Assembly (NCBI RefSeq): GCF_036588685.1
Contig: NC_086386.1
Coordinates: 75,948,682-76,012,681 of the forward strand
DNA length: 64,000 nucleotides
Source: Mytilus trossulus
Taxonomy: Eukaryota; Mollusca; Bivalvia; Mytilida; Mytilidae
Direction of reading: 5' to 3'
Below, one piece after another: positions 12,835-24,215 of this stretch. Position 1 is the first letter of the stretch. Each line of letters begins with the position of its first letter. The notes under the pieces were generated by a model that saw only the letters and a program-made list of their open reading frames with translations, was not told the DNA's origin and made no database searches. The translations under genes and the position numbers were made by a program.

Positions 12835-13025
12835 TGTTCTAATCAGAATCGAAATAATTGCACGCTATACTTTATTGTAGTTTTGACATGAATAGGCTTT
12901 ATATTGTGTTATTGTAGCAGTCACTATAGCTCGGTCACAAATATTAACGAATATAATGCCCGTCTATTTTATAACTACAATAAAGTATAGCTTGCATTAA
13001 TTGAAATGCCGAACAATCGTCTCGT
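12835..13025. repeat. Small inverted-repeat element (MITE-like)
   Basis: CGCTATACTTTATTGTAG at 12863-12880 is matched in inverted orientation by CTACAATAAAGTATAGC at about 12975-12991. Pairing continues imperfectly outward (GAATCGAAATAATTGCA against TGCATTAATTGAAATGC). The middle, about 95 bases, is unpaired. This is the shape of a short non-autonomous DNA element. No clear target duplication could be fixed. Confidence 0.55.
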
Positions 13026-13479
13026 TGTGATAAAAAGCCAATCAAATTAATTCAGATTCTCGTTTCACTCCGTGCAGTGTGACACAAGATAATCTATGCA
13101 TGCATTTTTTTTTATTGAGATGTATAATGGTTAAAATGTGATTATTTCCCCTTTAACAATAAGAAACTCTAAAAATGAATCAACTAAAAAAAAGTAATTT
13201 TCTATAAAACTCTGTCTAGTATCGTGAGTCTTTTTTTTTTATATAAACTGACCTCAAACATGAGATGTTGTCCGAAAAGACTTCAGTTTACTGATTGTTT
13301 AATTGAAACTGCACGTTAATTTACTCCATCTTCTTTCTGATTTTTCAGTATTCAAGTTTTAAATGGAACATCGAGTTAAACACTAATAATCAGCTGGTTA
13401 ATATTTTTAAACTACCTATTCCTAATTTTGAAATTAAAATATGTTTAAGACGCATCCAAGACTCTTCTATCTTTCAAAT

Positions 13480-13900
13480 GATTAAAGGTAGTATAGGAGT
13501 CTAAAATAAAAATGAATTTGTTCATACTTTGCCAAAACGTAGTATCTACTGATACATGCTGAAAAATAAAATAAAAATGATAGGTCACCGCGCATTTTCT
13601 CAAGCTACAGGACGGGACTAAATGACATATTTTGTACGGATTATACAGGGAAAAAACACCGTTTATAGATTAGAAACTACACAAAATGATAGAATTGTTA
13701 AATACTTCAGGAAAAGATAGTTTTCAGACACTTTTTTGAGAATATCGAAGGAAATGATAGGGTCACCGTACGTGTTTTCCGGCTAAAAAAAATAATTAGG
13801 AAAATTCCATGTAGAGTCCTTCAGAAAATGCACGGTTTTTTATATACCCCCATAAAGACTCCCAAACAGAAATTTTGAAAGAGCAATTTTGTTCACATCT
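13480..13900. repeat. Probable dispersed repeat with a duplicated motif
   Basis: Two related blocks lie about 175 bases apart: AAATGATAGGTCACCGCGCA near 13575 and AAATGATAGGGTCACCGTAC near 13753, each followed by a TTTTC and GGCTA or AGCTAC stretch. No coding potential. The internal duplication and higher GC than the surroundings suggest a repeat unit, but no second full copy is in the window. Confidence 0.35.
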
Positions 13901-14511
13901 TAAACAAAACAGTAAGTTTTGTAATGGCTATGGGCTTGTAAAAGTATGAAGAAGCCACAAAACAACATTAAAATCTATTTGAAGGCCCCCTTGAAGGTTT
14001 TGTAGGACTACAACAGTCGTCTTGCATGTAAAAAAAAACATGGGCATTTTGAAAAGTTGGCAGGTATGGAGTTTATTACTAGTATATAATGTAGTAATAT
14101 GCAGTTTGCAATAAACTTATCAACATAGGGTATCACATGTTAGATTCTAAAGGCATAATACAATGTATAGCATAATAAGGGAGCATAACACCAAATTACA
14201 AGACCTGTTTAATTTATTTTCAATGGCAGATATCTACTAAACTTCGAGATTTTATTAAAGTAAAACAAATGATAACTTCTCCAGCATCCCTGTGTACTAC
14301 ATTTAAACCCTTTTATATTAACCCAATTAAACAAATGAAATTAAATAAAAGAAACTTCCATAATGAAGTCAGAAGAACAAAAAGTATTAATAATGTAAAT
14401 AAAGGAAACATTAATAAAATAAATAAAGTAAAACGACTATCCTTTTCAATGAATTCATATAAAATAGAATAGTATCAAATTTTATTGAAATATTTCAAGA
14501 AGTTAGTTTAC

Positions 14512-14600
14512 TATGTGACTGATGTAGACGAAACGCGCATCTGGCGTATATATAATATTTAGTCCTTGTATCTATGGTGAGCTTATTTACACATGTTACA
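14512..14600 (+). repeat. Family D repeat fragment (GACGAAACGCGC block)
   Basis: Contains GTAGACGAAACGCGCATCTG followed by GCGTATATA and TTTAGTCCTTG. The same block recurs, in one or other orientation, at 17425, 27600, 29690, 31960 and 56960. It is a highly repeated mussel sequence. Nothing suggests coding. Confidence 0.65.
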
Positions 14601-14698
14601 GCCTTAACAATAAGTAAGTAATTAAAAGGGAAACAAACCATCAGATGATCATTCGTTGAAATAATAATCTTTACAAACATATAAATGAAAGCTTTTGT

Positions 14699-15117
14699 AA
14701 CTCAATACTCAATTTTTATAACTCGATACTCACTTTTTATCACTTGATACTCACTTTTTATAACTCGATACTCACTTTTTATAACTCGATACTCACTTTT
14801 TATCACTCGATACTCACTTTTTATTAATCGATACTCACTTTTTATTATTTATTAATCGATACTCACTTTTTATCACTCGTTACTCACTTTTTATAACTCG
14901 ATACTCACTTTTTATCACTCGATACTCACTTTTTATCACTCAATACTCACTTTTTATCACTCATTACTCACTTTTTATTTCTCGATACTCACTTTTTATA
15001 GCTCAATACTCACTTTTATAACTCGATACTCACAATTTATAACTCGATACACACTTTTTATAACTCGATACTCACCTTTCATAACTTGATACTCGCTTTT
15101 TGCAACTTGATACTTGC
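14699..15117 (+). repeat. 21-bp minisatellite, about 20 copies
   Basis: Head-to-tail repeats of a 21-base unit with consensus AACTCGATACTCACTTTTTA plus T. The middle, GATACTCACTTTTTAT, is nearly invariant, while the first two or three bases vary (AAC, CAC, TAA, TTC). One unit near 14835 has a short TTATTTA expansion. The last three units drift (CTCGCTTTTTGC, TTGCTACTAG), which suggests array decay at the 3' edge. There are no spacers of unique sequence. Confidence 0.95.
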
Positions 15118-15179
15118 TACTAGACTTAAAGTAAATCTCGTCAGGAATACGGCCATTGTTATAATATAGTTTGTTTCTG

Positions 15180-16690
15180 TGTTTGTTAAATTTTGACGTT
15201 GTGGTATCTTTGTGTCGTTTGTTTTCTAAATTTTTAGTGTAAATTCACATTACTATAAGACATGATAAGACGTGTCACGTTACTTATCTATTTCAAGTTC
15301 ATGTATTTGGTGTTAATTTTATATTTGTTATTCTCATAGGATTTTGTCTAATGCTTAGTCCGTTTCTGTGTGTGTAACATTTTAATGTTGTGTCGTTGTT
15401 CTCCTCTTATATTTAATGCGTTGCCTTCAGTTTCAGTTTGTTACCCCGATTTTGTTTTTTTGTCCATGTAGCAGGGTTTCCGCTGGCAAAAAAAATAATT
15501 GTGGCGATAAAAATTCGTCATTTGCGAAAGAATTTGGCGAAAGAAATATATAGTACGATTTATTTACGTCCATCTTGTTTATTTACTTTTTCGAGTTTCT
15601 CGGACTTTACCCGATCAGACAATACTCGGAATTCATCTTGACCTCACTAAAGTTTGGACAGAAAATCAATAATCAGCTGATTGCATTTTATAGCTATCGA
15701 CATCAAAGGGCTATATTAAAAAAGGTGTTGATTGAATTGTTTGACCAAATGATATGGTTAAATGGTTTCTGTTAAATGTCACATACAAAATTTATTTACC
15801 ACTTTGCGACGCACGTGTTTGTGGCAAACTTTTGACGTCTCCTCCGCGTTTAAAGAAAGTTTAGAAAAGAAAGCTGTTGTTGTGACGAAAAATGTCCAAA
15901 GCAAGAAAATTCTCGGATTTAAAACTTTAATTATCCGTTGACTTACATATCAATAATTGATTAGGAAGACGTTTTTAAAGTCGTTTGAGTGACACACGTG
16001 TTTCAAGCCTAGTTTTACGTCTCAACTTTTTCATTTACGATGGTCAAGAAAAGAAAACCGTCGTTATGAAGAAATCTACCCGAAAGATTGGCTCAAATGA
16101 GAGTAGCCCTTCAACGTAATGACTACACATGATACGAGGGATCAATTTCATGTGATAAAAGCTTTTGTTTTGTTGTAAAAAAACTTCTTAGTACAAAAGG
16201 GAACATCAGTATTTTTCTTTTAAAGAAACTGTCCCTACGAACTATACTGGTATTATATAATCAAAACATGTCCATTAATTTTGCTATATTCCAGGACGTA
16301 TATCTTCTTTATTATTAAAAGTATAGTGGCCCAATCAATTATAAAAGTTGTTTAAAATACAATGAATAGTTTTCCCTTTTAAATTAAAAAAATCTTTTGT
16401 TTTAAAGTAAATTTTTAGTGTTTATTCATTAACATGTAAACTTTGAGAGCATAATCATAGACACAATGGGCAAAATCATCTTATTTAAGGGAAAAGGGGA
16501 AATGAATGTAAATTTTAAACGAAAAATATGGTTATGTTATTTGGCTAAAAAATAATAAAGTGGCGAAAAATATATTGTTTTGGCGAAAGAGGTGGCGAAA
16601 AAAATAATTGACCCAGGGGAAACCATGCCATGTAGTTATGAGTTGAACAGCGGTAAACTACTGTTGCTTTTATTTCAGTCTTTTGTTCTT
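15180..16690 (+). repeat. Family R repeat interrupted by a hAT-like element
   Basis: The left part (15180-15471) and the right part (16628-16690) are the two halves of the repeat seen uninterrupted, in reverse, at 6225-6480. The left half ends ...TTTTGTTTTTTTGTCCATGTAG and the right half starts CCATGTAGTTATGAGTTGAA, so CCATGTAG is present twice. Removing the 1156-bp insert and one CCATGTAG restores the expected repeat. Confidence 0.8.
15472..16627. mobile_element. hAT-like non-autonomous transposon, 8-bp target duplication
   Basis: Starts CAGGGTTTCCGCTGG and ends so that its reverse complement starts CATGGTTTCCCCTGG, a 15-bp terminal inverted repeat with two mismatches. It is bracketed by the 8-bp direct repeat CCATGTAG (15464-15471 and 16628-16635). 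Eight-base duplications and CAGGG-type ends are hallmarks of hAT transposons. The interior (ORFs 15438-15641, 15575-15775) shows no transposase. Subterminal TGGCGAAA-type motifs occur near both ends and could be transposase binding sites, which is inference. Most likely a non-autonomous copy. Confidence 0.82.
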
Positions 16691-17419
16691 ATACAATATT
16701 GGCTTCCAAGAACTTTTTTAGTGCGTTCTTTGTAGGGTAGTCAAGCTTTTACTAAGAACTTGGGACGTTCAAAATTAATAAAAACCTTTTTTTGTTCATC
16801 AATTCAAAAAACATATTGAGTACTGACTCCGTATATGCATGTTTAATAATCTAAAAAAAACTCTAAAAAATTGCATAATATTGACTTCTCCTTACATGTC
16901 TTGGTGCAATCATTAGAGACGCCTTACTGTAGCATTGCCTGCTTTAGAGGCTTAATTAACTACTTTCAAAATGTTCTTAGAATATGCATACTATTTACTA
17001 TATACAATGCTTTACCCTATATTTACATTGAATTGCCGTCCATTAAACCATGCGAAACCATAAATTTGTCCAAATAAGTAGTAACAATATATGTTAAAAA
17101 AATGTGGGTATTCAGAATTTGAGATTAACAAACATGTTTTGTTTTAATTGGGCGAGTTTCTATAAAAACATCATTATTTATACAGCAGTGAAAGACAATA
17201 AAAATGGCGATAAAATACAACATTAAGGTTCTGAATAGTTGATATATCTCCGAAATAGAATATGATTTTCTCATAATTTGCAAATGAATTCATAGCTGTA
17301 CCCAAACCAAAACAGGTTGCCAGTCAACCTTGTCCTTTCAGTGTGGTTTGCAAATTACCAGAAATGAGTGAACACATACAGAAATCATACTTTATTTTTT
17401 TTTAAAATCCAGATCCAAA
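16691..17419. other. No recognisable gene
   Basis: AT-rich. The 68-codon ORF at 16871-17077 has no family I recognise and no supporting splice or repeat context. Confidence 0.3.
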
Positions 17420-17424
17420 ATAGT

Positions 17425-17530
17425 TATCAAAGGTACTAGGATTGTCATTTAGTACGTCAGACGCGCGTTTCGTCTGCATAAGACTCATCAGTGGCGCTCA
17501 AATTATAAATTTCTATTGGAGCAAGGACTA
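17425..17530 (-). repeat. Family D repeat, antisense
   Basis: Reads TATCAAAGGTACTAGGATTG then GTCAGACGCGCGTTTCGTCT and GACTCATCAGTGGCGCTCA on the plus strand, the reverse complement of the 31960-32120 and 56900-57050 copies. Confidence 0.75.
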
Positions 17531-17999
17531 AATACATGTATCGATAACCAAACTAATTCTTACTTGAGAAAAGTATACACAATTGCACTGTTTGATTTCC
17601 CTGCAATGATACGGAAAGCGTGTATGTGTGTAAAAGGTCTACCGTTTCCGGTAATTTAGAACTGATCCTGGGGAACTTATCGATCCTTTAAATATAGTTA
17701 TTTTAAAAGGTGATCCATACAACACTGCAATTAAATAATTGAATATGGTGTTATTGGCATTGATATTGATTTTATTATCAGAAAAATGAAAGCAAACGAA
17801 ATATTATTGGTACATACATATACACATACAATCTACCGACACCTGTATCATGACATTGCTAAAGGTCGTGTTTTTCCCTGATTATTCTTTACACTTATTA
17901 TATCAGATAATTGATGTGTACTAATGGATTATTTAGTCTAAGATACATACAAAACATTATTGGTTGTTTATAAATGGCTTTGAACTATAGCTGTCAGTA

Positions 18000-18565
18000 A
18001 CAGCGAGTGCTCTCATACTTGGTTGCTTAATGTCCAGTGGCAAATATTTCATGCATATTCAGGACGAGAACAAATTTACAATAAATACATCAGGTAGGTT
18101 TGTTCATAATAGAGGCCATTTGAAATGATGATCGGTGAATTTTGGACTGCCACTGGAAAACGAGGGTATATTGGATAAGGACAGAAACTGTGCCTTGCAA
18201 CAGGAAACCTACGGGCCCTCAAAGAGTTGTTACAAAGGTTCTTAACGTGCAAAAGGCGTAGCACTCACTTTACACGATACATCGTATTTAATATCCCCAA
18301 TCTGACCGGCATGACTGCGAACTTAATACATCCCGAAAAGCCAAACAGACGCCCCACTTCGGCAAACGTTTTACTGTCGGTCGGCAGAAGACCAAGTGAC
18401 CATATTTCTATTCCCCAGTCACCTTTGGGGGGCTTATATAAAAGATAAAGAGCTATTATCCCAGAGATTCAAAAAGTATAGCCGAATCCGTGAAAGGAAT
18501 CAGTGCTTTGCAAGAAGGAGATACATTCCTTAATTTATAACAATTTTTAACAGTTTGTAACAGCA
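18000..18565. repeat. GC-richer dispersed repeat with a module duplicated at 19150
   Basis: Contains AATGTCCAGTGGCAAATATT (compare GTCCAGCGGCAAGTATTTTA at 47820), CCCCACTTCGGCAAACG, and a terminal module GGCTTATATAAAAGATAAAG that continues with GCCGAATCCGTGAAAGGAAT. The terminal module (18432-18550) recurs at 19152-19275. Two ORFs over it (18076-18264 minus, 18227-18448 plus) overlap on opposite strands and have no recognisable domain, so I treat them as non-coding. Confidence 0.5.
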
Positions 18566-18599
18566 AATTTTAATAACACAAAAAATCCATATTTTCATG

Positions 18600-18735
18600 C
18601 CAGTACCTAAGTACTAGTTACTGGGCTGGTAATACTCTCCGGGACTTACAGTCCACCAGCAGAGGCATCGACCCAGTGGTAGTAATAACATTAACGGTAC
18701 CAATTTTCCTGTACCAGATGCGCATTTCGAGTTGG
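18600..18735 (+). repeat. Short repeat with CAGTCCACCAGCAGAGGCAT block
   Basis: The block GGGCTGGTAATACTCTCCGG, CAGTCCACCAGCAGAGGCAT, CGACCCAGTGGTAGTAATAA recurs in reverse complement at 31765-31860, where it is joined to a family D end. It therefore probably belongs to a longer form of family D. Confidence 0.65.
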
Positions 18736-18739
18736 TTGA

Positions 18740-19110
18740 CTGTTATGGAATAACCGTTTCACAAATGATATCGGATATGTTCCTTACGTCGTAACTACAA
18801 TCCCCTTCCCTTTCAAGAATGTGACCTACCGAATTAGACTATTTACCGGATTTGTTAACACATAAGCAACACGACGGATGCCACATGTGGAGCAGGATCT
18901 GCTTACCCTGCCGAAGCACCTGAGATCACCGCTAGTTTTTGGTCGGGTTCCTGTTGTTTATTCTTTAGTTTTCTATTTTGTGTCATGTGTACTATTGTTT
19001 TTCTGTTTGTCTGTTTTCATTTTTAGCCATGGCGTTGTCAGTTTGTTTACAATTTATGAGTTTGACTGTCCCTTTGGTTTTTTCCGTCCCTCGTTTCGAC
19101 AATACATGTT
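18740..19110 (+). mobile_element. Family A retroelement tail, copy 3
   Basis: Same order of landmarks as copy 2: ATAACCGTTTCACAAATGAT, CGAATTAGACTATTTACCGG, ACATGTGGAGCAGGATCTGC and GAGTTTGACTGTCCCTTTGG. No RT core. The 80-codon ORF at 18878-19120 is a translation of this tail. It sits between the two copies of the module at 18432 and 19152. Confidence 0.8.
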
Positions 19111-19151
19111 TCGTCAGTGATGCTCTTGGCCAAAATATTTGAAATTCAAAG

Positions 19152-19280
19152 CTTATATAAAAGACGAAGAGCTATAATCCAAAAAAGTCCAAAAAGTATA
19201 GCCAAATCCGTAAAAGGAATCAAAGCTTTGCACGAGGAAGATACATCCCTAGATTTTTAACAATTTCGATATTGCATTTT
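19152..19280 (+). repeat. Second copy of the TATATAAAAGACGAAGAGCT module
   Basis: Colinear with 18432-18550: TTATATAAAAGACGAAGAGC, then AAAAAGTATAGCCAAATCCG and TGCACGAGGAAGATACATCC. It lies on the far side of family A copy 3. Confidence 0.6.
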
Positions 19281-19816
19281 AAGAAAATACAAAATTAAAA
19301 GACTGTATGTTTTGAATCCGTAAAATGTATGATAAAAAAGAAAATTTTAAAATAGTACATACTTTAAAAAATGGGGACATATTGTTACTTCGCACTGATT
19401 ATTTCCATTTATATTGTTATAAATTAAACGTAAGGAAGAGCGGTTTAAAGAGGTAGGGCCAATTTCCAGAGATTTTTTTTCACAGAAGTGCCAATTTCCA
19501 AATAGTGTGTCCTTATTACATAAAAAAAACTTTTTAAAGAAAATATTGTAACATCGCTAAATTGTACCGATATAGCTCCTTAATAATAATTATATGGATA
19601 AGCATGGCCGTGGCTCCATCAGTAGAGTAAAAAGTACGAATGAATGATGGTTTTGAAGAAAGGTTTGAAACTTGCTCAGAATATGTGCGTTTTAGGTGTT
19701 GTTATTTTAAATTTTAATGTTTCTATTATATTTTTTCGGATGTTTGATCATGTCATAGAGTCAAACTGGTTCTTTGTGACTATATAGTTTCATAGTATAT
19801 CATTTCACATGTATTA

Positions 19817-20298
19817 AAGAGAAGATAATGCATTGCTTATAGTGTGCATTCCTATGACTGTCCGTACTCTTGACTTTCTGTTCTTGTGTTTACATTTATT
19901 ACATATCTTCATGGAACAACTGTCATCAAACTGATGTAGGTGCCGGTAAATAACCAATAATACGATAATTGATTCTAGAGCAGTGAAGCCCAAATGTTGC
20001 GGATGTAATAAACACATAACTTAAAATAAGGCCATTGTAAACAAGTTTCAAAACAACCCAAAAAAAAGTTTCGAAACCTTTTTTGAACATATATTATATT
20101 TGTATTTATTATATGTAACAAATGCAGTCTACAGCAATTTTGTCGCCATTTCACAAACTGTGTAGATACTTGTACTGGAATGTTTACCACCGTCCTAACA
20201 TCAGTACCTAAGCCATCAGTAAATAAAACAACACAAAATAACAAATAAATTGCAACACAAATCGTGATTGTAGCTAAATCATCAAGAAGCTGTTGCAT
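19817..20298 (-). CDS. Putative two-exon small membrane protein (unknown)
   Basis: Two minus-strand frames can be joined. The first exon follows a TTATACAG acceptor-like site at about 20299. It encodes MQQLLDDLATITICVAIYLL and continues hydrophobically through FCVVLFTDGLG to VKWRQNC. The second follows TTATTTTAAG at about 20018 and encodes MCLLHPQHLGFTALESIIVL plus VIYRHLHQFDD and a basic, Cys-containing tail (CNKCKHKNRKSR) to a stop near 19817. A weak donor (GCT|GTAGAC) makes the phases agree. I recognise no family. Two hydrophobic segments are visible. There could be further 5' exons, or it may not be a gene. Confidence 0.3.
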
Positions 20299-20300
20299 CT

Positions 20301-20639
20301 GTATAACAACGAAGGACCGATTTGTTAAAATGCAAGAAAAGGCAATATACCATGTGTTAGTTACACAGGTTGATATATGTCCAACAAATGTAAGATATTC
20401 TCCCGTTAAAAGATACTTGTATTATTCTATAATTTTTTCACACACGATAAAACCTTAAAATTACACATAATAATGACATGAACATAATGATAAAATAAAA
20501 ATGTATGCCATAACAGAAATAACAATTTGTATTTATTACCTAACAATAGCTAAAATTTTTCTATACTTTGAAATAACAAAACATACTGTTTTATATATAA
20601 AAAAATGTTTTAATTAGAATAAAAGAATAGATACAAACC
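20301..20639. other. No recognisable feature
   Basis: AT-rich sequence between the putative minus-strand membrane exon and the long bivalve-type repeat. No ORF with a recognisable domain. Confidence 0.3.
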
Positions 20640-22010
20640 AGATTCTCCACAGGGCGCAGCTTTATACGACCGTAGATTGTGAACCCTGAACAGTTGGGGC
20701 TAGTATGGACACAACTCTCAAACTGGATACAGCTCTAAATTTGGATTGTGATTAAATAGTTGACACAGCATAAGTTTCTGACACAGAATGAATGTGGTCT
20801 AATGAACTTAAAATGTTTTATTTTGCTTTTGAGCAATTCAGTATGCTGTTGAATATTAATTCTTTGATATTTGAAGAAATTTTCTTTTTCATTTCTGAAA
20901 TCTGAAATAAGAAAAATTGAACCCCACCAATTTTTTTTCACCTCCTCCTTTCCCTAATTCAAAAAATGATCTCAATTTAAATTTCTTATGGAGTTTTCAA
21001 CAATAACTACTCAATACATTTAAATATTTTGTAAAACATAAATGTCATAAAGGCATGATTAACTACTATTCTGGACAAAGAAAGATAACTCCAATGCAAC
21101 ATTTTATATTGTCAAATTTCCAATGGAATTTATTAATAATAAATATTTTGGCAAATTTCCAATATACATAATTTGCGAGCAATTAAGGTGAGATGTGAGT
21201 TTCAATTACCAACCTTACACTACTTTTGAATTATGTTTTGTACATAAGTAATTGTCCATTAACCTGGAAAACCTCCCCCCCCCCTTTTTGCACCTTATTC
21301 ATTAACGGTTTGAGCCATAACTCTTAAAGACAGTTCTTACCATTCCCTTAAGCTTGTGGTATTCCAATATCCAAAATATAAATACATGGTTAGATTCAGC
21401 ATATTGAAGAACCTAATAAATTGATTTTTTGTTAAAATCAAACAAAGTTTAATTTTGGACCCCTATTTGAACCAACTTTAACAAAACAAAAAACTAAGTG
21501 CATATTTGATTGAGCATATCAAAGAACCCCAAGAATTCAATTTTTGTTTAAATCAAACTAAGTTTAATTTTGAACCATTTGGACTTTAATGTAGACCAAT
21601 TTGAAAACGGGACCAAAAATAAAGAATCTAAATACACTGTTAGATTAGGTATATCAAAGAACCCGTAATTGTTCAATTATTGATGAAATAAAACAAAGGT
21701 TAACTTTTGACCCTTTTGGCCCCTAATTCGTTAGGACCAAAACTCCCAATTCAAACCAAACCTTCCTTTTGTAGTAATAAACCTTGTGTTAAAATTTCAT
21801 AGATTTCTATTAACTTGTACTAAAGTTATTGTGCAAAAACCAAGAAACATGCTTGTTCTAGGACCTGTTTTTGGCCCCTCAATCCTAACCTTCCTTCAGT
21901 GGTCATGGACCTTATGTCAAAGTTTCATAAAAGATTTATGTTTACTTGTACTAAAGTTATTGTGCGAAACCAAGAAAAAAATTATTTTCAATTCATACAA
22001 TAATTTGAAG
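20640..22010 (+). repeat. 1.4-kb bivalve-type repeat with internal periodicity
   Basis: Starts with CAGGGCGCAGCTTTATACGA and AACCCTGAACAGTTGGGGC, passes a T-run followed by CACCTCCTCCTTTCCCTAAT and a C-homopolymer (CCTCCCCCCCCCC near 21280). It then enters a section where a motif of about 110-130 bases recurs three times: near 21395, 21505 and 21650, each with GCATATCAAAGAACC-like text followed by AAAATCAAAC(A/T)AAGTTTAA. It closes with two copies of TTGTACTAAAGTTATTGTGC (near 21815 and 21950). I recognise this as a repeat widespread in bivalves. The 82-codon ORF at 21786 is part of it. Confidence 0.7.
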
Positions 22011-24215
22011 AAGTACAAAGTTAAAGAGTATTGATAACTAAGATTTTCAAAAAGTTTTGCTAAAAACGGCATCATTTTTTAGTATAAATGCATTAACAAA
22101 AGTTGTCTTGTTTGCTATTATCATCTTTCATTTGTCTAATAAAACTACAACTATCATTAATATATATTATAGTGTGAGTGATAAAGTACCTGGTATATTT
22201 ATTTTTCTAGTGTAGGTGTCAACGTTCTTGTCTTGATGGACATCTCAGTATCTTTCAAATGCTTTTTTTTATAATTGTTTGTGTGATTCTTTTCCAAGGA
22301 GACGCATCATGGAAAAGTAACAACAAAATATTCATAATCATGTGATAATTTTTTGGCCCTAGAAAATAACATACAGTTTATATTCACCGGCTTAGTGTGA
22401 GCGTTAGAGTTCATATTAAACTTTCAAAGGTATGAGGTTTAATTGATTATAATATGAGTAAGGATAATTGTGTTTTAGTAACAATGGTTCGTTTTAATTA
22501 CATATTTTGAAATAAGATATACATGCATACGACCTTTAAATGTATTATACAAGAGTGTTTGTATTTAATAAATTTAAAGCATTAAAATCCCTTTAATTCA
22601 ATTACTGAGAACATAGAAAAGTCTCATACAAACACCTATACCATAAAGACGATGAATACAAGATCATTTAAGGAAAAGTTTTAACACGGTTACGTACTCT
22701 ATTTTAAGAATGATTATAAAAATTTGTTTATTTAAAAATAAGAAAGAAGAAAAACATGGGAAACCAGAATGACGTGAAGTGTTGAAATGAATATAAAGTC
22801 GTTTGTTCACTCGAATTCAAAGACTAATCATATTTCCATCATACAAGTAATTTAATTGAAAACAGCAGATATAAAAATTACACTACCTATGTTCGATATT
22901 TCCTAAACCCCTTTTAATTCACCTAAATTTGGGACTCACAAAACAAAGTATAACTGACATGTGTAGATGAATCTCAGAAAATATATTGAAGACAGCTGTT
23001 GAATAACCGAAAGTCGTTAAAACTCAGACTATTATTATAACTGTTATTATAACTGACTGTTAAATTATATAGTAGATAACAGAAAATACTTATACTTAAA
23101 CATATGTAGAGAAAGTATCATATTACTAAATGGTTGTAGAATATTGAATTAATAAAATATATGGATTTCAAATTCAGTATAATATTAAATTTCGAGTTAC
23201 CACTCTTGTACTGCATAAGTGTTATACTGTTATTGTATATATTCACGGGTTTCTTTACTTATTGAAGCAATGTCCAAGTAAATCGTGACATCGAAGGCCT
23301 CATGATTGATTGTAAGTAAAATACATATAAAATACCTGAAAAAAATGTATCTTACGGTTTTTAATCACTAATAATGTTATTGAATATGTGTCAGTTAAAA
23401 TATTTTATAGCTCAATCGTTATGCCTACGTGTTCTATTTTTATTCAAAGAATATGAAAAACATAAAAATTATATCAATTATGTTTGCAACAACAGATAAA
23501 AGTGAAACAAAAGTTGATTAACTAACAATTATAGTTATTTGCAAATTTGAAATTCAAATCTTCTTTACATTTTTGTAGTATTGGAGGGTTCGTGTCAGTT
23601 ATTCGTAAGTTTCGTAATGTTTCGTAATTCGTAATGTAGCTCAACTGTTCTTTTTGTACCTTCCTTGACTGTCATTTGTTGCCATGATTTTTGTATTCTC
23701 TTTCTTTTTTATCCGATTAAGGACTGTTCAATGTAATGTAGGCTTGATTATCATCTTCTCAGATGTATTTGAAAATGCCGTCAGTCAGTTGCACTTTTTC
23801 CTCAATAATTATGGGAGATAAAGTCATGTTATGAGTGCATTCTTGTTGGGATCAGTCAGTCGGTAGCTACAAAGCTACTAAGTATATATCAGTTCAGTAG
23901 GTAGAGTGAAGGAAATACAATGTTTATCAATGAACATTGTACGGAAAATTTATTACATTTTATTCAATGCAATTGACAAAACTGGTGATTTATCGTCACC
24001 TTATTTTATATAGCTTCATTTAAAGACAAGATTTTTTAAATTTATGTAGATTTATGTATTTATTTACAAAATTTGATTGAAACATTTAAGATAAAGTGTT
24101 TGGTAACTTTGTTTTTATTTAGTAAATTTAAGCATTGTTTTCTGAAAAGTGAAATATGTACTGATATGTAAATTGTTCTTTTCCCAACTCATAACAAATA
24201 ACATATATTCTTATG
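22011..24215. other. 2.2 kb without recognisable genes, 3' flank of the ninjurin-like gene
   Basis: AT-rich. A short iteration TTCGTAATGTTTCGTAATTC lies near 23610. Because the gene at 24216 runs leftwards, its 3' UTR should start here. Candidate AATAAA signals on the minus strand lie at about 24109-24120. Confidence 0.35.

Noticed and set aside
14699..15117. Regular repeats that might suggest a CRISPR array
   Set aside because: The units are directly contiguous at 21 bases with no unique spacers, in eukaryotic context. It is a minisatellite.
18878..19120. 80-codon ORF resembling a membrane protein; similar ones at 2002, 28853 and 60213
   Set aside because: All are translations of the family A tail, whose T-rich text yields hydrophobic residues in any frame.
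23590..23640. TTCGTAA iterations as a regulatory site or satellite
   Set aside because: Only about four imperfect copies. Not distinguishable from chance in AT-rich DNA.
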